Source: Rossellomorea vietnamensis NBRC 101237
GTDB taxonomy: Bacteria; Bacillota; Bacilli; Bacillales; Bacillaceae_B
NCBI RefSeq assembly: GCF_001591825.1
Contig: NZ_BCVQ01000015.1
Span: forward strand, 23,421 to 87,420
Direction: 5' to 3'
Length of the DNA: 64,000 nt
The position numbers were made by a program, and so were the translations under genes. Shown piece by piece: positions 8,000 to 16,577 of this stretch. The notes below the pieces were generated by a model. That model was not told where the DNA came from. It worked only from the letters and a program-made list of their open reading frames with translations, and made no database searches. Positions within the stretch are counted from its first letter, which is position 1; every line of letters starts with the position of its first letter.

Positions 8000-9823
8000 T
8001 TATATTGCCACTTTAATGCTGTACTCTTTCAACCATCCATTCACTTGGATTAAATAATCCAATAAACCTTTTGCACTAGAATCAGAAAGGCTGCTTTCTC
8101 CGTCTGCAATCTTTCTGACAGCTTCTACATCGATCAACTGGAGAATCGGGGAGGTGGAATCATCCAATATATTGGTCATCCACTTCTGGACTCCTATGAG
8201 ATACGCATCATCCTTCGTACTAGGATAGGCACTCTTCCGTCTGTTCCGCACATCATCCGGCAAATATCCTTTGAATGCCCTGCGGAGGATGCCCTTCTCG
8301 ATGTCATCGATATTTTTCATCTCGAACGGGATATTCCATAAATATTCGACGAGTCGGTAATCACAGAATGGTACGCGCACTTCAAAGCCCGTCATCATAC
8401 TCGCACGGTCTTTGCGGTCAAGCATGAACGGAAGGAAGCGGGTGATGAACATATAGGACATTCGCCTTTGCTTTGCTTCAGTATCGCTTTCGCCTTCTAA
8501 CACGGGTAGCTCTGCGAGTGCTTCCTGATAGCGCTGCTTTTGATATTCCTTGATGTTCAGCCTGTTTTTCAAGTCTTCATTCAGGACACCGGCGATTCCT
8601 CCGATATTCAGGAGCCACGGGAATACATCGGCAGCGAGGAACTCCTCCTGATGGAACCACGGATATCCGGAGAACACTTCATCTGCGGATTCCCCCGACA
8701 ATGCGACGGTGGCATCCTTTTTCATTTCCTTAAATAAAAGGTAGAGGGAGGTCTCAATTTCGCCGACTCCCGGCAGATCCCTTGCACGCATAGGGATGAG
8801 AAGATTTTCCACAAGTTTCTCCGCATCAAAGACAATCGAAGTATGGTCCGTCCCTACATGATCTGATACCCGCTTCACCCAAGGTTCATCAAGGTCGCGT
8901 CTCAGGAAATCTTCCTTGAAGCTTTCTTCATTATTCACGAAGTCGATGGAGTAGGTTGGAAGCACTTTGTTTTCCTCCTTGAACTCCTTACCTGCAATCG
9001 CTGTGAGTCCACTTGAATCGAGGCCGCCAGAGAGCATGGATACAAGTGGTTTATCTGCGATCAGCTGTCTCTTGACCGTATCTTCAAGCAGACCTCGAAT
9101 GGTTTGTACAGTGGTTTCAACATCATCCGAATGCTCTTTGCTTTCAAGTTTCCAATATTGGACGGTCTTGCGATCATTTTTTGTGACAGTCATGTAATGG
9201 CCGGCGCGAACTTCATATATATCTTTGAAAATGGCTTTTCCTGGTGTCTTCATCGGTCCGAGGCCGAATACTTCAGATAATCCTTCTGTATCGATTTCTG
9301 CTTGAACGTCAGGGTGGGCAAGTAAGGCTTTGATTTCGGAGCCGAACAAGATCTGATCTTCTTTAATCGTATAAAATAAAGGTTTTACCCCCAAATGATC
9401 ACGACCGAGTATGAGTTTTTCTTTTTCCTCATCCCAGATCCCAAAAGCGAAGATGCCGTTGAAGTGACGGACGCAGTCTTCACCCCATTCTAGGTAAGCA
9501 CGCAGTAGCACTTCTGTATCGGAGTTCGTTGTAAATGGATGATTCCTCTCTGTTAGCTCTTTCCGGAGCTCCAGATAGTTATAAAGTTCTCCATTGTACG
9601 TTAACGCAATGGTGTTTTTTTCGTTTTGATAGAGCATGGGCTGTTTGCCGCCATCCGGATCGATGACAATCAATCTGCGGTGCCCGAGTGCAGCATGACC
9701 CTTCAGCCAGCTTCCCTCTGCATCCGGTCCACGGTGCTCAATGGCATCGGTCATATTCTTTAAGGTCCGTCCCTCATTTGTAAGGTCTTTGGACCAATCA
9801 ATCCAACCTGCAATTCCACACAT
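8000..9823 (-). CDS. asnB: Asparagine synthase (glutamine-hydrolysing)
   Basis: Converts aspartate, glutamine and ATP to asparagine. The 607-residue protein begins MCGIAGW, so the N-terminal Cys nucleophile of the glutaminase domain is exposed after Met removal; RHGPD-type residues appear as EHRGPDAEG. The synthetase domain from about residue 230 carries the ATP motif SMLSGGLDSSG. The start is set by the Cys2 rule at 9823, with AAGAAGG upstream, not at the ATG 30 bases earlier. B. subtilis has three paralogues (AsnB, AsnH, AsnO); this one resembles the AsnO/YisO type most, but the symbol is approximate. Two decamer copies lie inside (8845-8854, 9764-9773). Confidence 0.92.
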   Translation of the reverse strand: MCGIAGWIDWSKDLTNEGRTLKNMTDAIEHRGPDAEGSWLKGHAALGHRRLIVIDPDGGKQPMLYQNEKNTIALTYNGELYNYLELRKELTERNHPFTTNSDTEVLLRAYLEWGEDCVRHFNGIFAFGIWDEEKEKLILGRDHLGVKPLFYTIKEDQILFGSEIKALLAHPDVQAEIDTEGLSEVFGLGPMKTPGKAIFKDIYEVRAGHYMTVTKNDRKTVQYWKLESKEHSDDVETTVQTIRGLLEDTVKRQLIADKPLVSMLSGGLDSSGLTAIAGKEFKEENKVLPTYSIDFVNNEESFKEDFLRRDLDEPWVKRVSDHVGTDHTSIVFDAEKLVENLLIPMRARDLPGVGEIETSLYLLFKEMKKDATVALSGESADEVFSGYPWFHQEEFLAADVFPWLLNIGGIAGVLNEDLKNRLNIKEYQKQRYQEALAELPVLEGESDTEAKQRRMSYMFITRFLPFMLDRKDRASMMTGFEVRVPFCDYRLVEYLWNIPFEMKNIDDIEKGILRRAFKGYLPDDVRNRRKSAYPSTKDDAYLIGVQKWMTNILDDSTSPILQLIDVEAVRKIADGESSLSDSSAKGLLDYLIQVNGWLKEYSIKVAI

Positions 9824-10187
9824 ATTCCATACGCCTTCTTTCTTTAATTGCATTCACGTTGAGCGCTCAACTATGAAATGGGTTTTGAAGCATTTATTAA
9901 ACGATCCCTGTTACGGGTTCACGTTAAATGGTAAATCTACTATCTTGTGAACGTCAAAGGATTACCGTTTATTTTTGAGAAAAAATGTAAAAGGTCGTTC
10001 TTTCCTTCCAAAAAACTCCTAAAAAGGCATGTCCTTTGCCTTAATAAAATTGAAGCGGAATTTTGAGCATACTTTTCTCTTTCTTTTAAAGGTGGGACAT
10101 AGTACATTACTCGTATAAGGATAAAAATGATGATTTAAGAACGGACTATTAAACAATTGAACATCCTTAAAAGAGAGTAGGTCGAAT
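9824..10187. other. Divergent intergenic region with a 12-bp palindrome
   Basis: Promoter region shared by the asparagine synthetase and RsbRD-type genes. It holds the perfect palindrome TTGAGCGCTCAA at 9859-9870, 36 bases upstream of the asparagine synthetase start, a possible operator. No gene, RNA or clear sigma-B promoter was recognised. Confidence 0.5.
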
Positions 10188-11021
10188 ATGCAAGTATCGG
10201 AAAAGTTTTATACGTTTATGAGCGAACGAACGTGGCAGTTGACGGAGAATTGGTACGAATCATTGGATAAAAGCGATCCCACTGGCGTATATGCCTCCCA
10301 GGATCTTAAAGTGATCCAGACACTGAAGGAACAGAATCATGCTTTCCACGAGCGATTCTGTAACCTTTTTAAAGACGTTGACCAGGATACTCTATGTAAC
10401 TTTGAACAATGGATCGAAGAGATTGCCAAGGATGAAGAACACTTGCAGACCCCTACACATTTCATTCTTAGGGAGTTTTTCAGGACTCAGGACCAATATC
10501 TAGATATTTTAAAGGAATTCATTCGTTTGCATGGCAATGATTATTCACTTGATGAACTTGAGTCATTAAGAAATATCATCATCAAAACCTTCAGCCTTGT
10601 CATCTCCAAATTTGCAGAAGAAAATTACGAGTATTCCCAAAGACGGTTGAATGCCCAGCAGGAAATAATCAGGGAATTGAGTTCTCCAGTCATCTTGTTG
10701 AATAAAAAAACCGGAGTCCTGCCTTTGATCGGCGACATTGATACGGGAAGAGCCAGATACATTCTTGAAAATACCCTGGCTGAGTGTGTCGAAAAGAATG
10801 TCGAGCATCTTTTCATTGATTTATCAGGGGTCATAATGGTAGACACAATGGTTGCCCACCAGTTATTTCAAATTATTGAAAGCCTGAATTTAATCGGTGT
10901 GAAGAGTACGATTTCCGGAATTCGTCCGGAAATTGCCCAAACGGCGATTCAGTTGGGGATTTCATTTGAAAATATTTCGGTCACATCGACTCTCGAACGT
11001 GCATTAAACGAACAAGTATAG
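10188..11021 (+). CDS. RsbR-type stressosome protein (RsbRD-like)
   Basis: 277 residues. The N-terminal half is an all-helical sensor-like domain; the C-terminal STAS domain (about 160-277) carries both phosphorylation sites known in RsbR paralogues, Thr186 in GDIDT and Thr220 in MVDTMVAHQLF. Such proteins build the cytoplasmic stressosome with RsbS and are phosphorylated by RsbT to switch on sigma-B. The predicted non-globin N-terminus is closest to RsbRD (YqhA) of B. subtilis. It is monocistronic here with its own terminator; rsbS and rsbT are not in the window. Confidence 0.87.
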   Translation: MQVSEKFYTFMSERTWQLTENWYESLDKSDPTGVYASQDLKVIQTLKEQNHAFHERFCNLFKDVDQDTLCNFEQWIEEIAKDEEHLQTPTHFILREFFRTQDQYLDILKEFIRLHGNDYSLDELESLRNIIIKTFSLVISKFAEENYEYSQRRLNAQQEIIRELSSPVILLNKKTGVLPLIGDIDTGRARYILENTLAECVEKNVEHLFIDLSGVIMVDTMVAHQLFQIIESLNLIGVKSTISGIRPEIAQTAIQLGISFENISVTSTLERALNEQV

Positions 11022-11034
11022 TAGATTGAAAGAT

Positions 11035-11060
11035 AAAGGGCGTCTAGTTGAACGCTCTTT
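11035..11060 (+). terminator. Terminator of RsbRD-like gene
   Basis: Arms AAAGGGCGT and ACGCTCTTT (one G-U pair) followed by a run of T. Confidence 0.75.
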
Positions 11061-11183
11061 TTTTTTTATTTAATTACTCATACTTTGTTTGAAGTCATTT
11101 TATATAGGGAATTACCTCCATTATAGAGTGAATTTGGCAAGGTATGCCCTTGAATAAAATTCACCGTAGAAGGAGGGGGCGCC

Positions 11184-11732
11184 ATGCAATTCGTCAAGAT
11201 GATCCGTTTTCATCAAAATGGATTCACATGTGAATCACCTGCTACACATAAGGAGAAGGATCCGGGTTTCATCAACCGTGTCGTTCATAATCTGTTTCAT
11301 ACCGGTCAAACGATTTTCACAACAGAAATAATCTTTCCGAAAGAAGCAGACCGTGACTGGGACGGTTGTTTCTGCTACTTGGAGGAGAATACGATGCAAA
11401 CGTCAGGTACAAGGACGATTGGGTTCCTTCCCAGGGAAAGCACCATATGGGTGAGGAACCTAAGCCATTTTGGTGATGGCATCCCATACTACAATCGTTC
11501 CCTCCATCCATTGGTGGAAGATGGATCCGGTGATGGAGAGAATATGATCACCGATACATGGGTGCAAATGAGTGTAGAGGATGCTTTGGAGCGAACCCGT
11601 CTTTGGAAGGAGAAGAGTGTGGACCTGCCTGGTTGGGTAACGGAGTGCTATTTGACCGAGCTCCAGGTGAAGAGGCTGATCTATCCTTCCACAAATGAAA
11701 AGGTCATGGAATTTTGGTTGAGTAAAAATTAA
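11184..11732 (+). CDS. Hypothetical protein
   Basis: 182 residues, soluble, no signal peptide, membrane segment or motif that I recognise. Rich in aromatic residues and Trp (WDGCFCYL, TIWVRNL, PGWVTECYL). Start ATG 11184 follows a strong site GAAGGAGGGGG, and the codon use looks like its neighbours, so it is a real gene. It stands between the RsbRD-like gene and another unknown on the same strand. No function is proposed. Confidence 0.75.
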   Translation: MQFVKMIRFHQNGFTCESPATHKEKDPGFINRVVHNLFHTGQTIFTTEIIFPKEADRDWDGCFCYLEENTMQTSGTRTIGFLPRESTIWVRNLSHFGDGIPYYNRSLHPLVEDGSGDGENMITDTWVQMSVEDALERTRLWKEKSVDLPGWVTECYLTELQVKRLIYPSTNEKVMEFWLSKN

Positions 11733-11861
11733 CACACTGAAGTGTCTGCCTGTGCCATTTTTTTGTTATACTACATAGTAGTTAATCCTACAATCTAAGA
11801 GGACTTGAAGTGTAACGATCTTTCGTTCACTATCTATGTATTATATAAAAGGGGAATTCAC

Positions 11862-12194
11862 TTGAAATTTGAAGAATTGAATCCGGAACTCGTGGCATTA
11901 TGTCAGACAGCTGATCATTTTCACATGGCAGAAACCGTGATCGGCAGTCCATTAAGAGGATTAGATATCCTCTCATTGAAGGGGATAGAACGTAAGAAGA
12001 ACCTTCCAGTCGACGTGACCAATCTGTTGATCATCTATTTCTTTACAGAGGTGAAAGGCACGGTCTATCACCGGAACGCCCTGGCTAAATTATATAATCA
12101 CTGGGTATCGAACGAAGTGTTCACCTTTTCTAAAGCACAAGAGATGGTGAAACTCGATATGCAATCCCAGTTGGGTGAAATCGATCAATTATAA
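11862..12194 (+). CDS. Hypothetical protein
   Basis: 111 residues from TTG 11862, chosen because AAAAGGGGA stands six bases before it; a TTG at 11805 would add 19 unlikely residues. Soluble, mixed charge, with FHMAETVIGSPLRGLDIL and a helical C-terminus (FTFSKAQEMVKLDMQ). No known domain recognised. Followed by a perfect terminator, so it ends its own transcript. Confidence 0.7.
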   Translation: MKFEELNPELVALCQTADHFHMAETVIGSPLRGLDILSLKGIERKKNLPVDVTNLLIIYFFTEVKGTVYHRNALAKLYNHWVSNEVFTFSKAQEMVKLDMQSQLGEIDQL

Positions 12195-12204
12195 TAGAAA
12201 GAAG

Positions 12205-12234
12205 GAGGTCTGGATCCAACGTGATCCAGACCTC
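12205..12234 (+). terminator. Strong terminator
   Basis: Perfect 12-bp arms (GAGGTCTGGATC and complement) with a six-base loop, then TTTTT. Confidence 0.9.
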
Positions 12235-12342
12235 TTTTTGTATGTTTGATGCCAACTCAATCAAATTTTAAGAAAAGCATTGTGAAGTATTGGGAATTTT
12301 GAAATAATTATGAGTAGGAAAAAGGAAGGAGGGAAGACGGTT

Positions 12343-14388
12343 ATGGCAAAACTGGAAACCGGTACCGTACCGGTGAGCAGGACTTATGAAAGGGATATCG
12401 AACCGATCATTGCCCGGTACGAAGAGGATAGGCATTCGTTCTATGCATTGGCTCTGGCTTTCACGAATCATCATCAGGAGATGGAGGATCTTTTTTACCG
12501 CTCGATTATCCGCCTGGAAGATGAGTCTCGAAAACGGAAGAAGGTTCATTCAGCTGCGGCTACAAGGATTTTTCTGGAGGAATGTAAAAAGGTATCGGAA
12601 CCATCTGTTAGTTCAGATGATGATCCCTTTCACCCGTTTCATCACTTGGGAGCAGCTGATAAAGAAGCGGTGGCCTTAGTCTATATGAAAGGGTGCGACC
12701 AGGATGACGCCGCCCATATTCTTGATATTTCGGTTGATGAAGTGAAGTCCCGCTTATTCAGAGGCATACGGAAGCTTCGTGAAATGATGGGGAAGGACCC
12801 TGAAGTGAAAGGCTGCCACAAGTATCGGAAGCATTATCTGGATTACTTAGGAAGAACGATGGATCGACCGGAAAAGGTGGATTTTGAAATACATATATAT
12901 CATTGCACGAATTGTCAGGAAGACCTCGCTTCGTTTCAGGAAGTGACTCTCGCCCTTGCCGAATTGGCAGAAGAGACCCATCTACCGGCTGATGTCATGG
13001 AGAGAGTCAGAAACAGACTGGATCAAAGGGAAGCACAGAGACAGAAGCGGAGGAAGAAACGGAAATCGATCCTCCTTTCCTTCGCGGGAATATTTGTACT
13101 CCTGATCGTTACAGGGTTTATCACCGGTGGGTTTGCTAGTCTCTACTATTCTTACACGGAGGATGATGAACAGCTCCGGGCCATTCTCCAGCACAATCTT
13201 GGTGAACGTCTCGACCTGGAGTCGGAGAGTGACGGTGTAAAGGTTACGATCAAGAGTGTTGTCGCGGATGACGTGCAGACGCTCGTCTTTTATGAAGTAG
13301 AAGACATGAAGGGGGAAAATCGTTATATGATGAACCCTTATGAAGGGGTCATCATCGAAAACGAATACGATGTCATGAAGAGGGACGAGCAATCCAGTTT
13401 CTATTCTCCTCCCCGGGATCAGGAAAACCTACATAATGATAAGAAAAATGTCTATAGGGGAACCATCAGTCTCCAGCCGGTCTCAGTGGACGAGGGGACG
13501 ATAAGATTACAGATTGTACGACTCATGCAATTAAACGAAGATCCTTCAACCGGCGAATTGATCGGCGGCGGGGAAATGAGATTTGCCGAAGGGGGTTGGA
13601 GCTTTGAGATTCCATTCGAAAAGCAGCCATCCCGTGTCCATAAGCTGGATAAGAAGATGGAAGTGGCAGGCATACCGGTCCGATTGGATCAAATGACGAT
13701 CGCTCCAACTGCAACGGTTCTTGAATATAGCTTTCAGGAGCAAGAAAAGGATGGTCGGATCGATATGATGACCTTTGAGTCGATTGAATCGAAAGATAAA
13801 AAATGGAAAGCGGATAAATTCGGGGGTATGATGTATGGAGGAGCTTCTGATAATGAGGGATGGAATTCCTTTAAAACGGCCTTTGACACGCTTTATTTCG
13901 ATGATCCGAAAGATGTGACCATCCGATTTGGAGCGGCTCATCTTTTTGTAAAGGATCAAAAAGTCATTGAACTCGATGTAAATAAAGAGTTGCCGGATAC
14001 GATAGAGTATCTCGGTAACACGATCACCATTGATGAAATCAAAATCGGTAGCCCGACACAGGTGACCCTCACACACGACTTGCCGAAAGATCGTGAGTAT
14101 GAAAGTGTGAACTATTTATATTATAAGACTGCGGAAGAAGAGGAAGATTACTACTCAATCGGAGTCAGTGGCGGGGATGGCATATTAATGGACAAGGATG
14201 GCAAGAAGTATGAGCCGGGTTCCTATGAGTACGAGAAACTGGACCAGCCCCGTTACTTTGAAACGGAACAAACCATTGATTTTTACAACGATGGCTCCAG
14301 TGATGACGTCGTGCCGACAGAGCTTGTCATCGACGGCTACAGCACCACCAAATACCTGGACGATTCGGTGAAGGTGAAGCTGGAATAA
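12343..14388 (+). CDS. Membrane protein fusing ECF sigma-like and zinc-finger anti-sigma regions to a DUF4179-type sensor part
   Basis: 681 residues from ATG 12343 (site GGAAGGAGGG nine bases upstream). Residues 30-85 resemble ECF sigma region 2; 104-149 are a clear region 4 helix-turn-helix (DDAAHILDISVDEVKSRLFR). Next comes a zinc anti-sigma signature with Cys158, His184, Cys188 and Cys191 (H-x3-C-x2-C), a basic stretch, one membrane span at about 242-263, and a 415-residue extracytoplasmic part of the kind found in DUF4179/DUF5643 anti-sigma proteins. Normally sigma and anti-sigma are separate neighbouring genes. Here both are in one chain with no frameshift, so release would need proteolysis. 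Sigma region 2 is diverged, so activity is uncertain. It is flanked by terminators on both sides and so transcribed alone. Confidence 0.78.
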   Translation: MAKLETGTVPVSRTYERDIEPIIARYEEDRHSFYALALAFTNHHQEMEDLFYRSIIRLEDESRKRKKVHSAAATRIFLEECKKVSEPSVSSDDDPFHPFHHLGAADKEAVALVYMKGCDQDDAAHILDISVDEVKSRLFRGIRKLREMMGKDPEVKGCHKYRKHYLDYLGRTMDRPEKVDFEIHIYHCTNCQEDLASFQEVTLALAELAEETHLPADVMERVRNRLDQREAQRQKRRKKRKSILLSFAGIFVLLIVTGFITGGFASLYYSYTEDDEQLRAILQHNLGERLDLESESDGVKVTIKSVVADDVQTLVFYEVEDMKGENRYMMNPYEGVIIENEYDVMKRDEQSSFYSPPRDQENLHNDKKNVYRGTISLQPVSVDEGTIRLQIVRLMQLNEDPSTGELIGGGEMRFAEGGWSFEIPFEKQPSRVHKLDKKMEVAGIPVRLDQMTIAPTATVLEYSFQEQEKDGRIDMMTFESIESKDKKWKADKFGGMMYGGASDNEGWNSFKTAFDTLYFDDPKDVTIRFGAAHLFVKDQKVIELDVNKELPDTIEYLGNTITIDEIKIGSPTQVTLTHDLPKDREYESVNYLYYKTAEEEEDYYSIGVSGGDGILMDKDGKKYEPGSYEYEKLDQPRYFETEQTIDFYNDGSSDDVVPTELVIDGYSTTKYLDDSVKVKLE

Positions 14389-14394
14389 CGGCTT

Positions 14395-14423
14395 AAAGGG
14401 AACAGTACCATGCTGTTCCCTTT
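14395..14423 (+). terminator. Terminator after the sigma/anti-sigma-like gene
   Basis: Perfect arms AAAGGGAACAG and CTGTTCCCTTT with a seven-base loop and T run. Confidence 0.9.
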
Positions 14424-14472
14424 TTTCTTGATCCACCACCGGAATATCTTCCCCATTCAGAGAAACAATAGG

Positions 14473-14495
14473 TTTGTCGTCACCAGGGTGACAAA
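14473..14495. promoter_or_regulatory. Candidate MtlR operator
   Basis: Inverted repeat with core GTCACC-AG-GGTGAC flanked by TTTGTC and ACAAAG. It resembles the MtlR consensus of bacilli (TTGNCA half-sites) and lies upstream of the -35 region, as expected for an activator. Confidence 0.6.
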
Positions 14496-14512
14496 GTTAG
14501 TTTTCATCATTC

Positions 14513-14542
14513 TTGAAACCCCCATGCTGTAAGGCCTATCAT
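14513..14542 (+). promoter_or_regulatory. Candidate sigma-A promoter of mtlA
   Basis: TTGAAA at 14513-14518 and TATCAT at 14537-14542 with an 18-base spacer; weak match, consistent with activator dependence. Confidence 0.45.
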
Positions 14543-14584
14543 TAAAATAAGAAATTATTATTTATACATGAAAGGATGAGAGAA

Positions 14585-16492
14585 GTGGCGCAATCCAATA
14601 TGAAAGTTGCGGTACAAAAGTTTGGTAACTTCCTCAGTTCTATGGTTCTGCCGAATATAGGTGCATTTATCGCTTGGGGTTTAATTACAGCGTTGTTCAT
14701 ACCAACTGGGTTCTTTCCAAATGAAAGCCTTGCCAAACTGGTGGGGCCGATGGTTACGTACCTGTTACCATTATTGATCGGTTATACAGGAGGTAAACTC
14801 GTACACGACCAGCGCGGTGGGGTCGTGGGTGCCATCGCGACAATGGGTGTCATTGTCGGTGCACCTGATACACCGATGTTCTTGGGTGCCATGGTCATGG
14901 GGCCGCTCGGAGCATATGTGATCAAGAAGTTTGACGGAGTGATCGAAGGGAAGATCAGAGCAGGATTTGAAATGCTTGTGAATAACTTCTCGGCGGGTAT
15001 CCTTGGGGGAATCCTTGCCATTCTGGCATTCTTAGGTGTCGGACCTGCAGTGGACGCATTTACAAGTCTACTCGTTGAAGGTGTTGACTGGCTGGTTGCA
15101 GCAGGCCTGCTTCCATTAACCAGTATCCTGATCGAACCAGCGAAGATTCTATTTTTAAATAATGCCATCAACCACGGTGTCCTGTCACCAATCGGGCTGG
15201 AGCAGGTTCAACAGGGTGGAAAATCGATTCTCTTCCTATTGGAAGCTAACCCGGGACCAGGTCTTGGTGTCCTGCTTGCATTTATGTTCTTTGGAAAAGG
15301 AACAGCGAAGCAATCAGCACCTGGAGCAGGAATCATTCACTTCTTTGGTGGGATTCATGAAATCTACTTCCCATACGTATTAATGAAGCCGATGCTATTC
15401 ATCTCCGTCATCCTTGGTGGAATGAGCGGAGTATTTACTCTTGTTTTATTAGGTGGAGGACTGGTTTCACCAGCGTCACCTGGAAGTATCATTGCTATTA
15501 CGGCCGTTACTCCTCCTGAAGGAATGGCGTATCTGGCTAACTTTGCAGCGGTACTTGTTGCAACAGTCGTATCCTTCATCGTGTCTGCCATCGTCTTGAA
15601 ATCAAGCAAAGCGACAGACGAAGATATTGAAGGTGCAACAAAGAAAATGCAGGAAATGAAAGGCAAGAAGAGTTCTGTTGCGGGACATGTGAGCAAGGGA
15701 ACCCTGCCGGAAGAAGTAAACAAAATTGTCTTTGCCTGTGATGCAGGTATGGGCTCGAGTGCAATGGGTGCGTCCCTTCTGCGTAAAAAAGTGAAGGCGG
15801 CAAATCTCGATGTCAGCGTGACAAATACATCGATCAGCAATCTTCCATCAGATGCTCAGGTCGTCATCACACAAGAAGAACTGACGCCTCGTGCAAAAAA
15901 TAAACTACCGAATGTGTATCATATTTCTGTGGATAACTTCCTATCCAGTCCTGAGTACGACAAGCTGATTGCGAGTCTTCAAGACGGGATCACGGACGAA
16001 CAGGCAGAGGTTGTCGAAGAAGCAGAAGAGGAAGCAGTTAATGCTGAACCGAATGCAGATCACGATGACGATCTTCTTCTTGAAGAGAATATCTTTATGA
16101 ATCAGTCATTTGCCACGAAAGAAGAGGCGATCCGTTTCGCCGGGGAAGCTCTTGTCAAAGCAGGGTATGTGGAAGAAAGCTATGTAGATGCTATGATTGA
16201 TAGAGAAGGCATCACATCTACGTATATGGGTAATAATGTAGCGATCCCACACGGTACGGAAGACGCGAAGAAAGCCGTCATCAAATCCGGATTCACCGTG
16301 GTTCAAGTACCGGACGGCGTCGACTTCAACGGTGAAAAGGCGAAGATGATCTTCGGTATCGCCGGTAAAGACGGTACACATCTTGAAATCCTATCCGGCA
16401 TCGCCGTTGTCTGCTCAGAGCAGGAAAACGTCGACCAGATGGTTCAGGCGAAGTCAGCCAAAGAACTGAAAGACATCATCAACAGCAACTAG
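14585..16492 (+). CDS. mtlA: PTS mannitol transporter, EIICBA fusion
   Basis: Takes up mannitol and phosphorylates it to mannitol 1-phosphate. The EIIC membrane domain spans about residues 1-345, EIIB follows with the phospho-cysteine in FACDAGMGSS (Cys385), then an acidic linker and EIIA with the phospho-histidine in AIPHGTED (His556). Start GTG 14585 is preferred because AAAGGA stands eight bases before it; ATG 14576 directly abuts that site. In B. subtilis and G. stearothermophilus EIIA is a separate mtlF; here it is fused, as in E. coli. First gene of the mtlA-mtlR-mtlD operon. Confidence 0.95.
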   Translation: MAQSNMKVAVQKFGNFLSSMVLPNIGAFIAWGLITALFIPTGFFPNESLAKLVGPMVTYLLPLLIGYTGGKLVHDQRGGVVGAIATMGVIVGAPDTPMFLGAMVMGPLGAYVIKKFDGVIEGKIRAGFEMLVNNFSAGILGGILAILAFLGVGPAVDAFTSLLVEGVDWLVAAGLLPLTSILIEPAKILFLNNAINHGVLSPIGLEQVQQGGKSILFLLEANPGPGLGVLLAFMFFGKGTAKQSAPGAGIIHFFGGIHEIYFPYVLMKPMLFISVILGGMSGVFTLVLLGGGLVSPASPGSIIAITAVTPPEGMAYLANFAAVLVATVVSFIVSAIVLKSSKATDEDIEGATKKMQEMKGKKSSVAGHVSKGTLPEEVNKIVFACDAGMGSSAMGASLLRKKVKAANLDVSVTNTSISNLPSDAQVVITQEELTPRAKNKLPNVYHISVDNFLSSPEYDKLIASLQDGITDEQAEVVEEAEEEAVNAEPNADHDDDLLLEENIFMNQSFATKEEAIRFAGEALVKAGYVEESYVDAMIDREGITSTYMGNNVAIPHGTEDAKKAVIKSGFTVVQVPDGVDFNGEKAKMIFGIAGKDGTHLEILSGIAVVCSEQENVDQMVQAKSAKELKDIINSN

Positions 16493-16502
16493 AGAAATCA
16501 TT

Positions 16503-16529
16503 CAGAAAGGCGGGATCCCTGCCTTTCTG
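16503..16529 (+). terminator. Hairpin between mtlA and mtlR
   Basis: Perfect nine-base arms CAGAAAGGC and GCCTTTCTG followed by a T-rich but broken tract. Likely a partial terminator that lowers mtlR and mtlD expression relative to mtlA, or an mRNA-end stabiliser. Confidence 0.6.
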
Positions 16530-16577
16530 TTCTCATTTGTTTTGATAAAAGCTCATGACAGGGAAAGAGGGGAAAGT

